The translations under genes and the position numbers were made by a program. DNA of 64,000 bases from Coriobacteriales bacterium OH1046 (GTDB taxonomy: Bacteria > Actinomycetota > Coriobacteriia > Coriobacteriales > Atopobiaceae): NCBI GenBank assembly GCA_004010535.1, contig RQYE01000006.1, positions 1 to 64,000 on the forward strand. The letters run 5' to 3'. Shown here piece after piece: positions 24,679-33,229 of the stretch. The first letter of the stretch is position 1; every line of letters begins with the position of its first letter. Below the pieces are notes generated by a model. That model did not search any database. It was not told the DNA's origin and saw only the letters and a program-made list of their open reading frames with translations.

Positions 24679-25521
24679 ATGGGCATCATGGAGAACTTCA
24701 ATCGGACGGTAGACTACATCGACGCGAACCTGGACGGGAATGCGGATGAGAAGGAGATACGCCGCCTCTCGGGATACTCCCGCGCGATGTTCAGCAGGGT
24801 CTTCTCCATCTTCACGGAGATGACGCTGTCGGAGTACATCCGCGGGCGCAGGCTGACGGAGGCCGCGTTCGACCTGCGCTCGTCCGGCAAGCGGGTCATC
24901 GACGTGGCGTTGCGCTACGGCTTCGGCTCGCCGGACTCGTTCACCGCAGCATTCAAGGAGTTCCATGGCCGCACCCCCTCCGAAGTCAGGGACGGGAAGC
25001 CCTTCCGGGTCATGTCCAAGCTACGGCTGGCGCTCAGCGTCAGGGGAGGAGAAGAGATGAAGGTCAGCATCCAGAGAAAGCCCGCCTTTATGGTGGCAGG
25101 ACTCATGCGGGAAGCCATCGAGAGCTCGGAATGCCCGGCCACCTGGGATGCGCTCTACGAGGGCTGGGACAAGGATAAGCTCTCTGCGCTCGGAACCGGC
25201 CAGAGCTATGGCATGTGCTTCGACGTCGAGGACCCGGGGACGATCAACTATCTGGCAGGCTACGACGCCTCGGACGGCGCAGCGGCACGGGAGTTGGGAC
25301 TGGACGTCGTCGAGATCCCCGAGAACGAGTACGCGATCGTCACGCTCGAGGGTCCGATCCCCGCATGCATCCACCAAGGGTGGAAGTACCTGATGGAGTC
25401 ATTCCTTCCCGAGCATGGGTACCGCCACTCGGGTGCACCGGACTTCGAGGTATACGGCCTCGGGGACATGTATGCAGACGGCTACGAGATGGAGCTGTGG
25501 GTACCCATCGAGAGGGCATAA
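24679..25521 (+). CDS. AraC-family regulator with GyrI-like effector domain
   Basis: 280 residues. AAGGAGG six bases before ATG 24679 fixes the start; the frame from 24484 overlaps the previous gene. Residues 1-110 hold two AraC HTH motifs (DEKEIRRLSGYSRAMFSRVF and RVIDVALRYGFGSPDSFTAA followed by FKEFHGRTPSEVR). Residues 125-280 are a GyrI-like effector-binding domain (KVSIQRKPAFMVAGL, then ENEYAIVTLEGP). Proteins of this build sense small molecules; ROB/BmrR are relatives. Confidence 0.9.
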   Translation: MGIMENFNRTVDYIDANLDGNADEKEIRRLSGYSRAMFSRVFSIFTEMTLSEYIRGRRLTEAAFDLRSSGKRVIDVALRYGFGSPDSFTAAFKEFHGRTPSEVRDGKPFRVMSKLRLALSVRGGEEMKVSIQRKPAFMVAGLMREAIESSECPATWDALYEGWDKDKLSALGTGQSYGMCFDVEDPGTINYLAGYDASDGAAARELGLDVVEIPENEYAIVTLEGPIPACIHQGWKYLMESFLPEHGYRHSGAPDFEVYGLGDMYADGYEMELWVPIERA

Positions 25522-25589
25522 GGCAGCGCTCTCGTCCGCTGGACCCGTCATCGCGCAGGACGGGCAATGGAAAAAAGGAACTGGACCGC

Positions 25590-25620
25590 AGAGCGCCCGC
25601 CCCATCGGGGCGAGCGCTCT
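25590..25620 (-). terminator. Strong hairpin after rpmE
   Basis: AGAGCGCCCGCCCC pairs with GGGGCGAGCGCTCT (one mismatch) around three bases. On the minus strand a T-run follows about 15 bases later. Likely the rpmE terminator. Confidence 0.65.
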
Positions 25621-25653
25621 GGCACACGCGCTGATTTGCGCAGGCAGGCGGCC

Positions 25654-26064
25654 TTACTCGGCGGCCTCCTCCTTGACCTCGGAAGCCTCCTCGGCGGGAG
25701 CCTCCTCTACAGGGGCCTCGGCGGCGCGCTTATCGAACTCGGCGGCACGGCGGGCCTTCTCGGCGGCCTTCGCCTCGGCAGCGGCTTTGCGGGCGGCCTC
25801 GGCGGCAGCGGCCTTCTCGGCCTTGGATGCCTTGGCGGCAGCGGCAGCGTCGAGACGGGCCTGGGCGGCGGAGCCGAACTTATCGGCGAAGCGCTGGACG
25901 CGGCCGCCGGTATCGACGAGCTTCTGGGTACCCGTGTAGAACGGATGGCACTTATCGCACAGATCGAGACGCATCTCGGGCTTGGTGGCGCGCGTCACCC
26001 AGGTATTGCCGCAGCTGCAGCGAACGGTGCACTCCATGTATGGGGGATGGATACCTTGTTTCAT
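25654..26064 (-). CDS. rpmE: 50S ribosomal protein bL31 with long charged C-terminal tail
   Basis: 136 residues, about twice the usual length. Residues 1-68 are a normal zinc-binding bL31: [20 protein letters not shown], then [14 protein letters not shown] (cysteines near 12, 16, 18, 37 and 40) and [10 protein letters not shown]. From residue 69 a helical tail rich in Ala, Lys and Glu ([20 protein letters not shown] ...) runs to an acidic end [12 protein letters not shown]. Such tails occur on some actinobacterial ribosomal proteins; the function here is unknown. The 5' leader holds two hairpins that may control translation. Confidence 0.92.
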   Translation of the reverse strand: MKQGIHPPYMECTVRCSCGNTWVTRATKPEMRLDLCDKCHPFYTGTQKLVDTGGRVQRFADKFGSAAQARLDAAAAAKASKAEKAAAAEAARKAAAEAKAAEKARRAAEFDKRAAEAPVEEAPAEEASEVKEEAAE

Positions 26065-26085
26065 GGCAGGACTCCTTCTCTATGC

Positions 26086-26119
26086 CCTGGTTTCCGACCA
26101 GGACGGGGTCTCAGCCCCG
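26086..26119 (-). promoter_or_regulatory. Two hairpins in the rpmE leader
   Basis: CCTGGT/ACCAGG (26086-26091 with 26097-26102) and CGGGG/CCCCG (26104-26108 with 26115-26119) lie 22-55 bases before the rpmE start. They resemble a ribosomal-protein leader used for autogenous control. bL31 leaders are known from other bacterial groups; whether this belongs to one was not testable. Confidence 0.5.
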
Positions 26120-26189
26120 GTGGCAACCGAGGCAGTCAAGCTTTGGCAGTGTACCACGTCGGCGCGCATGTGGCAACCGCCGTCTTGGC

Positions 26190-26195
26190 TATAAT
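26190..26195 (+). promoter_or_regulatory. -10 element of coaX
   Basis: TATAAT 30 bases before the coaX ATG; the -35 region is weak. Confidence 0.45.
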
Positions 26196-26224
26196 GGAGC
26201 GGGCATGGAAGAGGGAGGCGCGCT

Positions 26225-27016
26225 ATGTTCTTGGCAGTCGATGTGGGCAACACCCAGACCACCTTGGGGCTCTTCGACGATAGCGGCGCGTTCGCGACCG
26301 GCTGGCGCATGGCGACCGATGCCACCGACACGGCGGACATGCTGCATGCGCGTCTCTGGGGCTATTTCGGCAAAGACGGCTTCTCCATCTCCGACATCGA
26401 CAGCGCGGGCGTGGCCTGCGTGGTACCCGTGCTCGCGCGCGCATGGCGCAAGTGCCTCTCGTCCATCATGGGCCGCAAGCCGCATGTGGTGAGCCCCGCC
26501 TGCGATTACGGCCTCGAGATCGCCATGCCCGATCCCAAGCAGGTGGGGGCCGACCGCATCGCCAACGCGCTTGCGGCGCGGACGAGCTACGGCTCGCCGG
26601 TCATCGTGGTCGACTTCGGCACCGCCACCAATATCGACGTGGTCGATGGGCGCGGAGCCTATCGCGGCGGCACCATCTCCCCCGGCCTCATGCTCTCGGC
26701 CGAAACGCTCTTCTCCCGTGCGGCCAAGCTCTCGAGCGTGCCCATCGAGGCACCGCAGACGGCTCTGGGCTTCGATACCGAGACGGCCATGCAGTCGGGC
26801 CTCGTCATCGGGGCAGCCGTGCAGGCCGAAGGGCTCGTCGCCCGCATCAAGGCCGAGCTCGGGATCGAGGATGCCCCGGTCATCGGCACGGGCGGCCTTG
26901 CCCGCACAGTGGGCGGCGCAACCGACCTCTTCGATTTCATCGATCCCGACCTCACGCTGCGCGGCATCTACGAGATGAGCCTGCGCGTGGAAGGCTCGGC
27001 CGCTGCAGACAGCTGA
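26225..27016 (+). CDS. coaX: Type III pantothenate kinase
   Basis: 263 residues; GAGGGAGG precedes ATG. The ASKHA-fold motifs MFLAVDVGNTQTTLGLFDD, the DPKQVGADRIANALAA block, VVDFGTATNIDVV and GGTISPGLMLSAETL are all present and in order. CoaX phosphorylates pantothenate, the first step of coenzyme A synthesis, in the cytoplasm and needs a monovalent cation. The length is normal. Transcribed alone, divergently from rpmE. Confidence 0.93.
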   Translation: MFLAVDVGNTQTTLGLFDDSGAFATGWRMATDATDTADMLHARLWGYFGKDGFSISDIDSAGVACVVPVLARAWRKCLSSIMGRKPHVVSPACDYGLEIAMPDPKQVGADRIANALAARTSYGSPVIVVDFGTATNIDVVDGRGAYRGGTISPGLMLSAETLFSRAAKLSSVPIEAPQTALGFDTETAMQSGLVIGAAVQAEGLVARIKAELGIEDAPVIGTGGLARTVGGATDLFDFIDPDLTLRGIYEMSLRVEGSAAADS

Positions 27017-27049
27017 CCGGAGCACGTTCCCCCGGAGGCCGCTCTGCGA

Positions 27050-27652
27050 TCAGCGCTTTTCGGCCCCCTCCGGGGCATCTTCGGGAAGGTAGAGGCTCTT
27101 ATCCGCTTTCTCGTGGGAGAAACCGCCCTGCACCACATCGAAGAGGCTTTTGGCCCTGCGCTTCCGCGCAAGCGCGGCCTCATCGATACGGCGCAGCCTG
27201 CCCATACGGATAAGCAGCTCGCACATCGCGCGGAAATTACCGCACGTAGGGGCGAACGGTTCCTCGCGCTTATCGCGCATCTTGAATGAGATGCCGCCGG
27301 AAGGGGCGGTACGCCCGTCGATGATGCGCACGTCATCCCATGCGTGCGGGGTCGCCTTCCCGAAGGCATCGGTCAAGACGATCCCCTCCCGGCCCACCTC
27401 GATCTGGCGGTTCTTCCATACCGCGAGCATATAGCCCGAGAGCAGGACGAGGACGGCACCCGCGCAGAGGCCGATCCCTCCATAGATGGCCTGCGATCCC
27501 GATGCGCCCGCCGCCATGCCGGCGGCGCTGCTTACGACCATGAGCAGCCCGCATGCAAGAAGGGAGCCGTATCCGCGCAGATTGCCGCTGGTATGCTCGG
27601 TGCAGATCACCGAGGACTCGGGCTGTTCCCTATACGGTGCCCTATCATCCAT
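27050..27652 (-). CDS. Membrane protein with PH-like domain
   Basis: 200 residues; GGAGG six bases before ATG. Two hydrophobic helices (SLLACGLLMVVSSAAGMAAG and IGLCAGAVLVLLSGYML) are followed by a short strand-rich domain (IEVGREGIVLTDAFGKATPH then AWDDVRIIDG) that looks like a bacterial PH domain, then a basic helix with RKRRAKSLFDV. No enzymatic motif. Function unknown. Confidence 0.65.
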   Translation of the reverse strand: MDDRAPYREQPESSVICTEHTSGNLRGYGSLLACGLLMVVSSAAGMAAGASGSQAIYGGIGLCAGAVLVLLSGYMLAVWKNRQIEVGREGIVLTDAFGKATPHAWDDVRIIDGRTAPSGGISFKMRDKREEPFAPTCGNFRAMCELLIRMGRLRRIDEAALARKRRAKSLFDVVQGGFSHEKADKSLYLPEDAPEGAEKR

Positions 27653-27717
27653 GAGAGTCCTCCCCCTGCAGAATCACCTGCATAATGATACCGTGCCAGG
27701 ACCGAGGGGGTTCTGCC

Positions 27718-28242
27718 CTAACCGAGAAGCCGCAGCGCGACCTGCTCGGGCGCGTATTCGGTATCGCGGCCATCCGCAGTCTCCACGCAGATGCGCCCCC
27801 ACACGTCGATGCCCTCGAGCTCTGCCGTGCAATAGACCCTCCCATTGGGGAAGAGCAGCTCGACCTGCTCGTCGAGACCGGCCATGCGGTCGAAGTAATC
27901 GCCTGCGAACGATGCGAAGGGACCGGCTGCGGATCGTCCTGCCGCAACGGCCTGCTCCCAGGCGTCCGCACGGGCGAGGATCGCATCCCCGATTGCGGAA
28001 AGATCGTCGCGAGCATCCGAGAACACCACGCCCACCTGCGCGAACATGCTCCCGTCATACCCCGCCTCCAACGACACCCGCGCCAGCACGGCCCCGTCGA
28101 GGAGCACCGTCGCGGGCCAGAGGATCTGCGCGCCATCCACGCATTCGCAGACGGCGAGCGCGGCGAGGCCGCCGAGCGCCTGCACATAGGGCATGGGAAC
28201 GCGGGGGCGCAGCGCGAGCTCGATGGCCGTATCGTCAGCCAC
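27718..28242 (-). CDS. Divergent biotin-protein-ligase-like protein
   Basis: 174 residues. GTG at 28242 lies two bases after the folK stop, with GGGAG upstream. The order LGGLAALAVCECVDGAQILW, PATVLLDGAVLARV, then a helix and a C-terminal SH3-like part (EQVELLFPNGRVYCTAELEG then IDVWGRICVETADGR) follows the second half of BirA/LplA-type ligases and their C-terminal domain. The catalytic K-W-P-N-D lysine block reads ILWPATVLLDG and the N-terminal biotin-binding half is absent, so ligase activity is doubtful. It may have been recruited for another role. Confidence 0.55.
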   Translation of the reverse strand: MADDTAIELALRPRVPMPYVQALGGLAALAVCECVDGAQILWPATVLLDGAVLARVSLEAGYDGSMFAQVGVVFSDARDDLSAIGDAILARADAWEQAVAAGRSAAGPFASFAGDYFDRMAGLDEQVELLFPNGRVYCTAELEGIDVWGRICVETADGRDTEYAPEQVALRLLG

Positions 28243-28244
28243 GG

Positions 28245-29675
28245 CTACTCCCAGGAAAGCTCGCCGAGATCGGTCATGACCATGCCCACGCGCTTCTCGC
28301 GCGGGGCCACGGCGACGGGAGCATTCGCGTACTCGAAGAAGCGTTTGGGATCGTGCATGAGATCCTCCATGGGAAGGATCACGAAATCGCGCTCGCCCAT
28401 GCGCGGGTGGGGCAGGCTGAGCTTGGCACCGGCATGGGACTCGCCCTCGATCCAGCAGAGATCGCAGTCGATGGTGCGATCCCCGTGGCCGTCCTCGCCC
28501 GCCGGCCTCACGCGCCCAAGCGTGTCCTCGACCTTGAACAGCTCGTCGAGCAGGACGATCGGATGCAGCTCGGTGCGTATCTCGACCACGGCATTGGCCA
28601 CCGGGGAGGAGATGCCGTAGGCGGGTGCGGTGTCGTAGGCGTGGCTCACCTGCACCACGCAGGTGAGGGGGATGTGGTCGATCAGCGCGATGGCACGGGC
28701 AAGATTGCCCAGACGGTCGCCCACATTCGAGCCGATGGAGATGAAGCCCTGGCGCGGATCCTTGCGGTTGACGGCCCAGTAGGAGTTCAGGGCCTGCGCG
28801 GTTGCCGCGACGTTGTGCACGCGGACGATATGCGCACCGGCCGCGATGGATGAGAGCGTGACGCCGATGGTAGCCGCATCGCGCGCGGCGGAGTTCTTCT
28901 CGCCCGAGAGCGCCCCGACGAAGCGCTTGCGCGACACCGCGCACATGAGCGGGTAGCCCATCGAGACCATCGAGCGGGTGGCGCGCTGGATGACCACATC
29001 CTGGTCGGTGTCCTTGTCGAAGCCCGGGCCGGGATCGATGCAGAGGCGCTCCTTGGCGATGCCCGCACGCATGAGGGTGCGCGCGGAGTCGCCCAGAAAG
29101 CCCATGACCTTGCGCATGATGGGCGCCTCCTCGGGCAAGGTGAAGCGCTGGCTCGAGGGCACGGCACGCGACGGCTTGGCGTCGTCCAAGGTAACCTGCT
29201 TGCGCGGGGGTTTCTCTTCGAGGGTGCGGTCCCAGTGGGTGATGATGCAGCCGCAGGCGCTCTGCGCGGCAACCTCCACCATGGCGGGATTGGTGAAGCC
29301 GGTGACGTCGTTGATGATGGAGGCCCCCAAGCGCACGCACATCTTGGCGACTTCGGGATGGCGGGTATCGATGGAGATGATGGCGTTTGGCACTGCGGCG
29401 AGTATCTTGCGGATAACCGGCACCACGCGCTCGGCCTCCTCGTTCTGCGAGACGGGCGTGAAGCCGGGGCGCGTGGACTCGCCGCCCACATCGATGATAT
29501 CGGCGCCCTCGTCGAGCATCTCGAGGGCACGGGCGACCGCTGCATCCGCATCGAGGTGCTCTCCCCCATCGGAGAAGGAATCGGGGGTCACGTTGAGCAC
29601 GCCCATGATGCGCGGGCGCGTGAGCGAGATCTCGTGGTGTGCGCACTGCCAGACAGCGTATCCCTCTTTGAGCAT
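28245..29675 (-). CDS. folP-folK: Fused dihydropteroate synthase / HPPK (FolP-FolK)
   Basis: 476 residues. Residues 20-290 are dihydropteroate synthase: MGVLNVTPDSFSDGG, DIIDVGGESTRPG, ISIDTRHPEV and a late SRKRF/RVHNV pair. Residues 310-470 are 6-hydroxymethyl-dihydropterin pyrophosphokinase: FISIGSNVGDRLGNL, YDTAPAYG and RTIDCDLCWI with LPHPRMGERDFVILPM. The two catalyse successive folate steps before dihydropteroate; the fusion puts FolK at the C-terminus, the reverse of the order in some bacteria. A biotin-ligase-like gene follows within two bases. Confidence 0.93.
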   Translation of the reverse strand: MLKEGYAVWQCAHHEISLTRPRIMGVLNVTPDSFSDGGEHLDADAAVARALEMLDEGADIIDVGGESTRPGFTPVSQNEEAERVVPVIRKILAAVPNAIISIDTRHPEVAKMCVRLGASIINDVTGFTNPAMVEVAAQSACGCIITHWDRTLEEKPPRKQVTLDDAKPSRAVPSSQRFTLPEEAPIMRKVMGFLGDSARTLMRAGIAKERLCIDPGPGFDKDTDQDVVIQRATRSMVSMGYPLMCAVSRKRFVGALSGEKNSAARDAATIGVTLSSIAAGAHIVRVHNVAATAQALNSYWAVNRKDPRQGFISIGSNVGDRLGNLARAIALIDHIPLTCVVQVSHAYDTAPAYGISSPVANAVVEIRTELHPIVLLDELFKVEDTLGRVRPAGEDGHGDRTIDCDLCWIEGESHAGAKLSLPHPRMGERDFVILPMEDLMHDPKRFFEYANAPVAVAPREKRVGMVMTDLGELSWE

Positions 29676-29762
29676 GGTGGCGGGGCCTTTCTCGGAACGT
29701 GGGGCACCGGACGGTTTCAGCTGCGTTCGCCTACCCTATTGTAACGCGTGCGGGGCGCCTTC

Positions 29763-30500
29763 TCAGAAATCGAACGCGGATGCTATATCGCAGGCGCAGA
29801 CAAGATCGGCAAAGGCATCTTGGGCTGTGGGCTCGAGGTTCACGATGACGAGCGTCGATCCTTGGAAAGAGCGCACGAGGCCTGCCGCAGGATACACCAC
29901 GAGCGAGGTCCCGCCCACGATGAGCACCTCGGCATGGGAGATGGCATCGATCGCGCCCAAGATGACGTCCTCGTCGAGCGATTCGTTGTAGAGCACCACG
30001 TCGGGCTTGACGAGGCCACCGCACGCCTCGCAGGAGGGCGCGCCCTCGGTTTCGAGGATCCACTCCGCAGGATAGGTCCTGCCGCATCTTCGGCAGATGT
30101 TGCGATGGACCGAGCCGTGCAGCTCCCACACCGCGCGCGAGCCGGCCATCTGGTGGAGACCGTCGATATTCTGGGTGACGATGCCGGTGATCTTGCCCCT
30201 TCCCTCGAGCTCCGCCAGCTTGAGATGCGCCCGATTGGGCTTGGCACCGAGCGCGATCATGCGTGTCCGGTAGAAATCGTAGAACTCGGCGGTATGCGTG
30301 ACGAAGAATTCGTGGGAGAGCATCGTCTCGGGCGGGTAGGCGAAGCGCTGGTGGTAGAGGCCGCTGGGCGAGCGAAAATCGGGAATGCCGCTCGCGGTGG
30401 AGACCCCGGCGCCTCCGAAGAAGGCGATGCGCTCCGTATTGCCGACGATACGTTTCAATTCCTGTGCGGCTTGGGCAGAATCGGTGATTCTCGGCGACAT
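29763..30500 (-). CDS. cobB: NAD-dependent protein deacetylase, sirtuin
   Basis: 245 residues. Typical Sir2 motifs in order: FFGGAGVSTASGIPDFRS, TQNIDGLHQMAG, the catalytic ELHGSVH, four zinc cysteines (CRRC and CEAC), VKPDVVLYNE and IVGGTSLVVYPAAGL. It removes acetyl (or other acyl) groups from lysines using NAD+. The length fits class U/M bacterial sirtuins. Divergent from the patatin gene. Confidence 0.93.
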   Translation of the reverse strand: MSPRITDSAQAAQELKRIVGNTERIAFFGGAGVSTASGIPDFRSPSGLYHQRFAYPPETMLSHEFFVTHTAEFYDFYRTRMIALGAKPNRAHLKLAELEGRGKITGIVTQNIDGLHQMAGSRAVWELHGSVHRNICRRCGRTYPAEWILETEGAPSCEACGGLVKPDVVLYNESLDEDVILGAIDAISHAEVLIVGGTSLVVYPAAGLVRSFQGSTLVIVNLEPTAQDAFADLVCACDIASAFDF

Positions 30501-30573
30501 GGCGCACCCCTTCCCTTTACCATGATCGAGGTTACTCTACCACCAGACCGTACGGGGAAAGGAGGCTGACGCG

Positions 30574-31467
30574 GTGCTTGGACTCAGCTGCAACGTGAGC
30601 GATGCAGCCCTCGTATTCGAAGGGGGCGGTTACCGCACGAGCTACACTGCGGGCATGGCGAACATGCTGCTCGAGAAGGGCGTGCAGTTCTCCTTCGTCT
30701 GCGGCGTCAGCGCCGGGGCGAGCCATACCGTCAATTACCTCAGCCGCGATCCTTGGCGCGTGAAGGGCGCCTTCACGATGCTGCCCGACAGGATTCCCGA
30801 AGCGGGCGGGTTCTTGAGCATGCTCTCGGGCCACGGCTATTTCAACGCCGACTACGACTATTGGGGCTGTATCGAGGACGGGTACATGCCCTTCGACTGG
30901 GGGAGCTTCTCCGCGAACCCCGCCGATCTCAGGATCCAGTCGTTCGCAGCCGAGACGGGAGAGACCATCGTGTGGTCGAGAGCCGACATGCCCGATCTCC
31001 GCGAACTGATGGATCGCGTGCGCGCGAGCTCGACGTTGCCCTTCCTCATGAAGCCCATCCGCATCGATGGGCACACGATGTACGACGGGGGCCTGGGGCG
31101 CGGAGCGGGCATCCCCGTGCGGCTCGCGGAGGATAGGGGATTCGAGAAGATGGTCTTCGTCGCCACGCGTCCGGCGGGATATCGCAAGAAGCCGCCTAGC
31201 AGGTCGGATCGCACCCTCTACAAGCTCCTCGCACAGGGGATGACACCGCTCTACGAGGCGATGGTCTCGAGAAGCGAACGCTACAACGCCGAGCTCGACC
31301 ATGTGGCAGAGCTCGAGCGCACAGGGCGCGCGCTGGTGATCAGGCCCGACGAGATGCCGGTCAAAAGCACCACGATCAAGACGTCGGAGCTGCTACGCTC
31401 CTACGATCTGGGATATGCCCAGGCGCTCCGCGACTGGCCGCGCGTTGAGCGCTATCTGTTCGGGTAA
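30574..31467 (+). CDS. Patatin-like phospholipase family protein
   Basis: 297 residues; AAAGGAGG upstream of a GTG start. Patatin motifs are present: oxyanion loop LVFEGGGYRTSYTAG, nucleophile elbow GVSAGAS and the dyad aspartate in YDGGLGRG. The C-terminal third with YLKT-like helices resembles the YjjU group of bacterial patatins, soluble lipid acyl hydrolases. Substrate not evident. Confidence 0.92.
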   Translation: MLGLSCNVSDAALVFEGGGYRTSYTAGMANMLLEKGVQFSFVCGVSAGASHTVNYLSRDPWRVKGAFTMLPDRIPEAGGFLSMLSGHGYFNADYDYWGCIEDGYMPFDWGSFSANPADLRIQSFAAETGETIVWSRADMPDLRELMDRVRASSTLPFLMKPIRIDGHTMYDGGLGRGAGIPVRLAEDRGFEKMVFVATRPAGYRKKPPSRSDRTLYKLLAQGMTPLYEAMVSRSERYNAELDHVAELERTGRALVIRPDEMPVKSTTIKTSELLRSYDLGYAQALRDWPRVERYLFG

Positions 31468-31602
31468 GATGGGTGTCGTGCGATGGGGATGGTCTGCACT
31501 CATCTGAGTATGCGCTTCAAGACAAAAGAGCGGGCCGTTTTGTCTCGGAACGCATATCCAGATGGATCTGCAACGTAGACGACGAGAAGATCGGAGCCGA
31601 AT

Positions 31603-32409
31603 ATGGCCGGCACACGTGAATACAGCTTCGTATCGTGGAACGTGAACGGCCTGCGCGCCGTCATGAAGAAGGACCCCGGCTTCGAATCGATCGTGCGCAT
31701 GTTCGACGCCGATATCTTCGCCCTGCAGGAGACCAAGCTCTCCGCAGAGAACGTCGAACCCGGTGCGGGCAAGAACAGGATCGCGCTCGATCTGCCCGGA
31801 TACCGCCAAACGTGGAGCCACGCCGAGAAGAAGGGCTATTCGGGCACGGCGGTCTTCTCGAAGGAGGAGCCGTTGCAGGTGATCCGCACCATCGGGTGCC
31901 CCGTTGCAGACAACGAGGGCCGCGTGTGCGCGCTCGAGTTCGAGACGTTCTGGTTCGTCGACGTCTACACGCCCAATGCGCAGGACGGCCTGAAGCGCAT
32001 CGGCGTGCGTCTCGAGTGGGACGAGGCCTATCGGGGCTTCCTCTCCGATCTGGCACTCCAGAAACCAGTCGTGACCTGCGGCGACTTCAATGTCGCCCAT
32101 GAGGAGATCGATCTCAAGAATCCCGGTCCCAATCGCGGCAACGCGGGCTTCTCCGACGAGGAGCGCGAGAGCTTCGGAAAGCTCCTCGGCGCCGGCTTCA
32201 CCGATACCTTCCGCGCACGCCACCCAGAACTCGAGGGTGCCTACAGCTGGTGGAGCTACCGCATGCGCGCACGCGAGCGCAACGCTGGCTGGCGCATCGA
32301 TTATTTCCTGGTGAGCGATTCGATTGCAGACAAGGTAGCTGCAGCGAGCATCCACGACGAGATCTTCGGGAGCGACCACTGCCCGGTGGGCCTTTCAATC
32401 GAGCTGTAG
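31603..32409 (+). CDS. xth: Exodeoxyribonuclease III
   Basis: 268 residues. Metal and catalytic motifs of the ExoIII/APE family are intact: SWNVNGLRAV, LQETKLSAENV, YSGTAVFSKEE, GDFNVAHEEIDLKNP, WRIDYFLVS and GSDHCPV. It cleaves abasic sites and trims 3' ends in base-excision repair. GGAG upstream of the ATG. Stands alone. Confidence 0.93.
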   Translation: MAGTREYSFVSWNVNGLRAVMKKDPGFESIVRMFDADIFALQETKLSAENVEPGAGKNRIALDLPGYRQTWSHAEKKGYSGTAVFSKEEPLQVIRTIGCPVADNEGRVCALEFETFWFVDVYTPNAQDGLKRIGVRLEWDEAYRGFLSDLALQKPVVTCGDFNVAHEEIDLKNPGPNRGNAGFSDEERESFGKLLGAGFTDTFRARHPELEGAYSWWSYRMRARERNAGWRIDYFLVSDSIADKVAAASIHDEIFGSDHCPVGLSIEL

Positions 32410-32426
32410 CGCTCAAACGAGCCGCA

Positions 32427-33221
32427 TCAAGCACCCAAGGCGGCATCGAGGGCCGCGAGGAACGCATCCCTGCTGCGGGTGACCACGAGCTCCTCGGGGA
32501 ACCTCACCTCATCGAGCAGGCGCTCCACAGCACCGAAATCGCCCACGCCGTACGAGATATGGGCGTCGGATGAGGTGACGACGCTCACGCCCAGCTCGGC
32601 ACAGCGCTCGGCGATGGCACGGCAGCGCGGATACGAGCTCGCCCGACGGGGACCCATCAGGCTATGATTGTTGATCTCGATGCATTTTCCCAGTTCGCGC
32701 GCATGGATAAGAATCTCATCGTAGTCCACGTCGAGGCCGGAACGGCCGATATGGCCGAGGATGAAGACCTTCGGATCGTCGAGCGCCCCGAGATAGGCCC
32801 GCGTCATCTGCGCTCGTGTCGCGGCGCGGGCGAAAGTCCTATCATGCACGCTCGCGATGATGTAGTCGCACTCCTTGGAGACGATGTCTTTCAAAAGACG
32901 CGGCTCCTTGAACCGACGCCCGCTGAAGTGGTAGTCGAAGCGGATGTCGTGACCGAAGAGATTGCCGTCCAAATCCACGATGTCCGCCTCGGCCCCATGG
33001 CAGAGGTACACGCCGCCGACCTCGCGCGGCCATACGTGGAGATTCTCGTAGTACTGGAAATTGCGCAGGTCGTCCTCGGGATAGAGCATCGCGCTGTAGT
33101 GCTCGGTCGTGCCCAGCAGCTCGAGGCCCTTGGCGGACGCCGCACGGATATTCTCCTCGAGCGTGGAGTAGGCATGGCGCGAGAACAGCGTATGCGTGTG
33201 CGGATCGCAGGCAAGGCGCAT
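32427..33221 (-). CDS. PHP-domain phosphatase
   Basis: 264 residues from ATG 33221, with GGAGG four bases upstream. DPHTHTLFSRHAYSTLEEN, GTTEHY, CHGAEADIVD, a central IIASVHD and the C-terminal SSDAHISYGVG fit the PHP metal site of YcdX-type phosphatases, with the His/Asp set for three metals. It lies eight bases after the aminotransferase stop, so the two are one transcription unit. Substrate unknown (small phosphoesters). Confidence 0.85.
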   Translation of the reverse strand: MRLACDPHTHTLFSRHAYSTLEENIRAASAKGLELLGTTEHYSAMLYPEDDLRNFQYYENLHVWPREVGGVYLCHGAEADIVDLDGNLFGHDIRFDYHFSGRRFKEPRLLKDIVSKECDYIIASVHDRTFARAATRAQMTRAYLGALDDPKVFILGHIGRSGLDVDYDEILIHARELGKCIEINNHSLMGPRRASSYPRCRAIAERCAELGVSVVTSSDAHISYGVGDFGAVERLLDEVRFPEELVVTRSRDAFLAALDAALGA

Positions 33222-33229
33222 GGAGCCTC

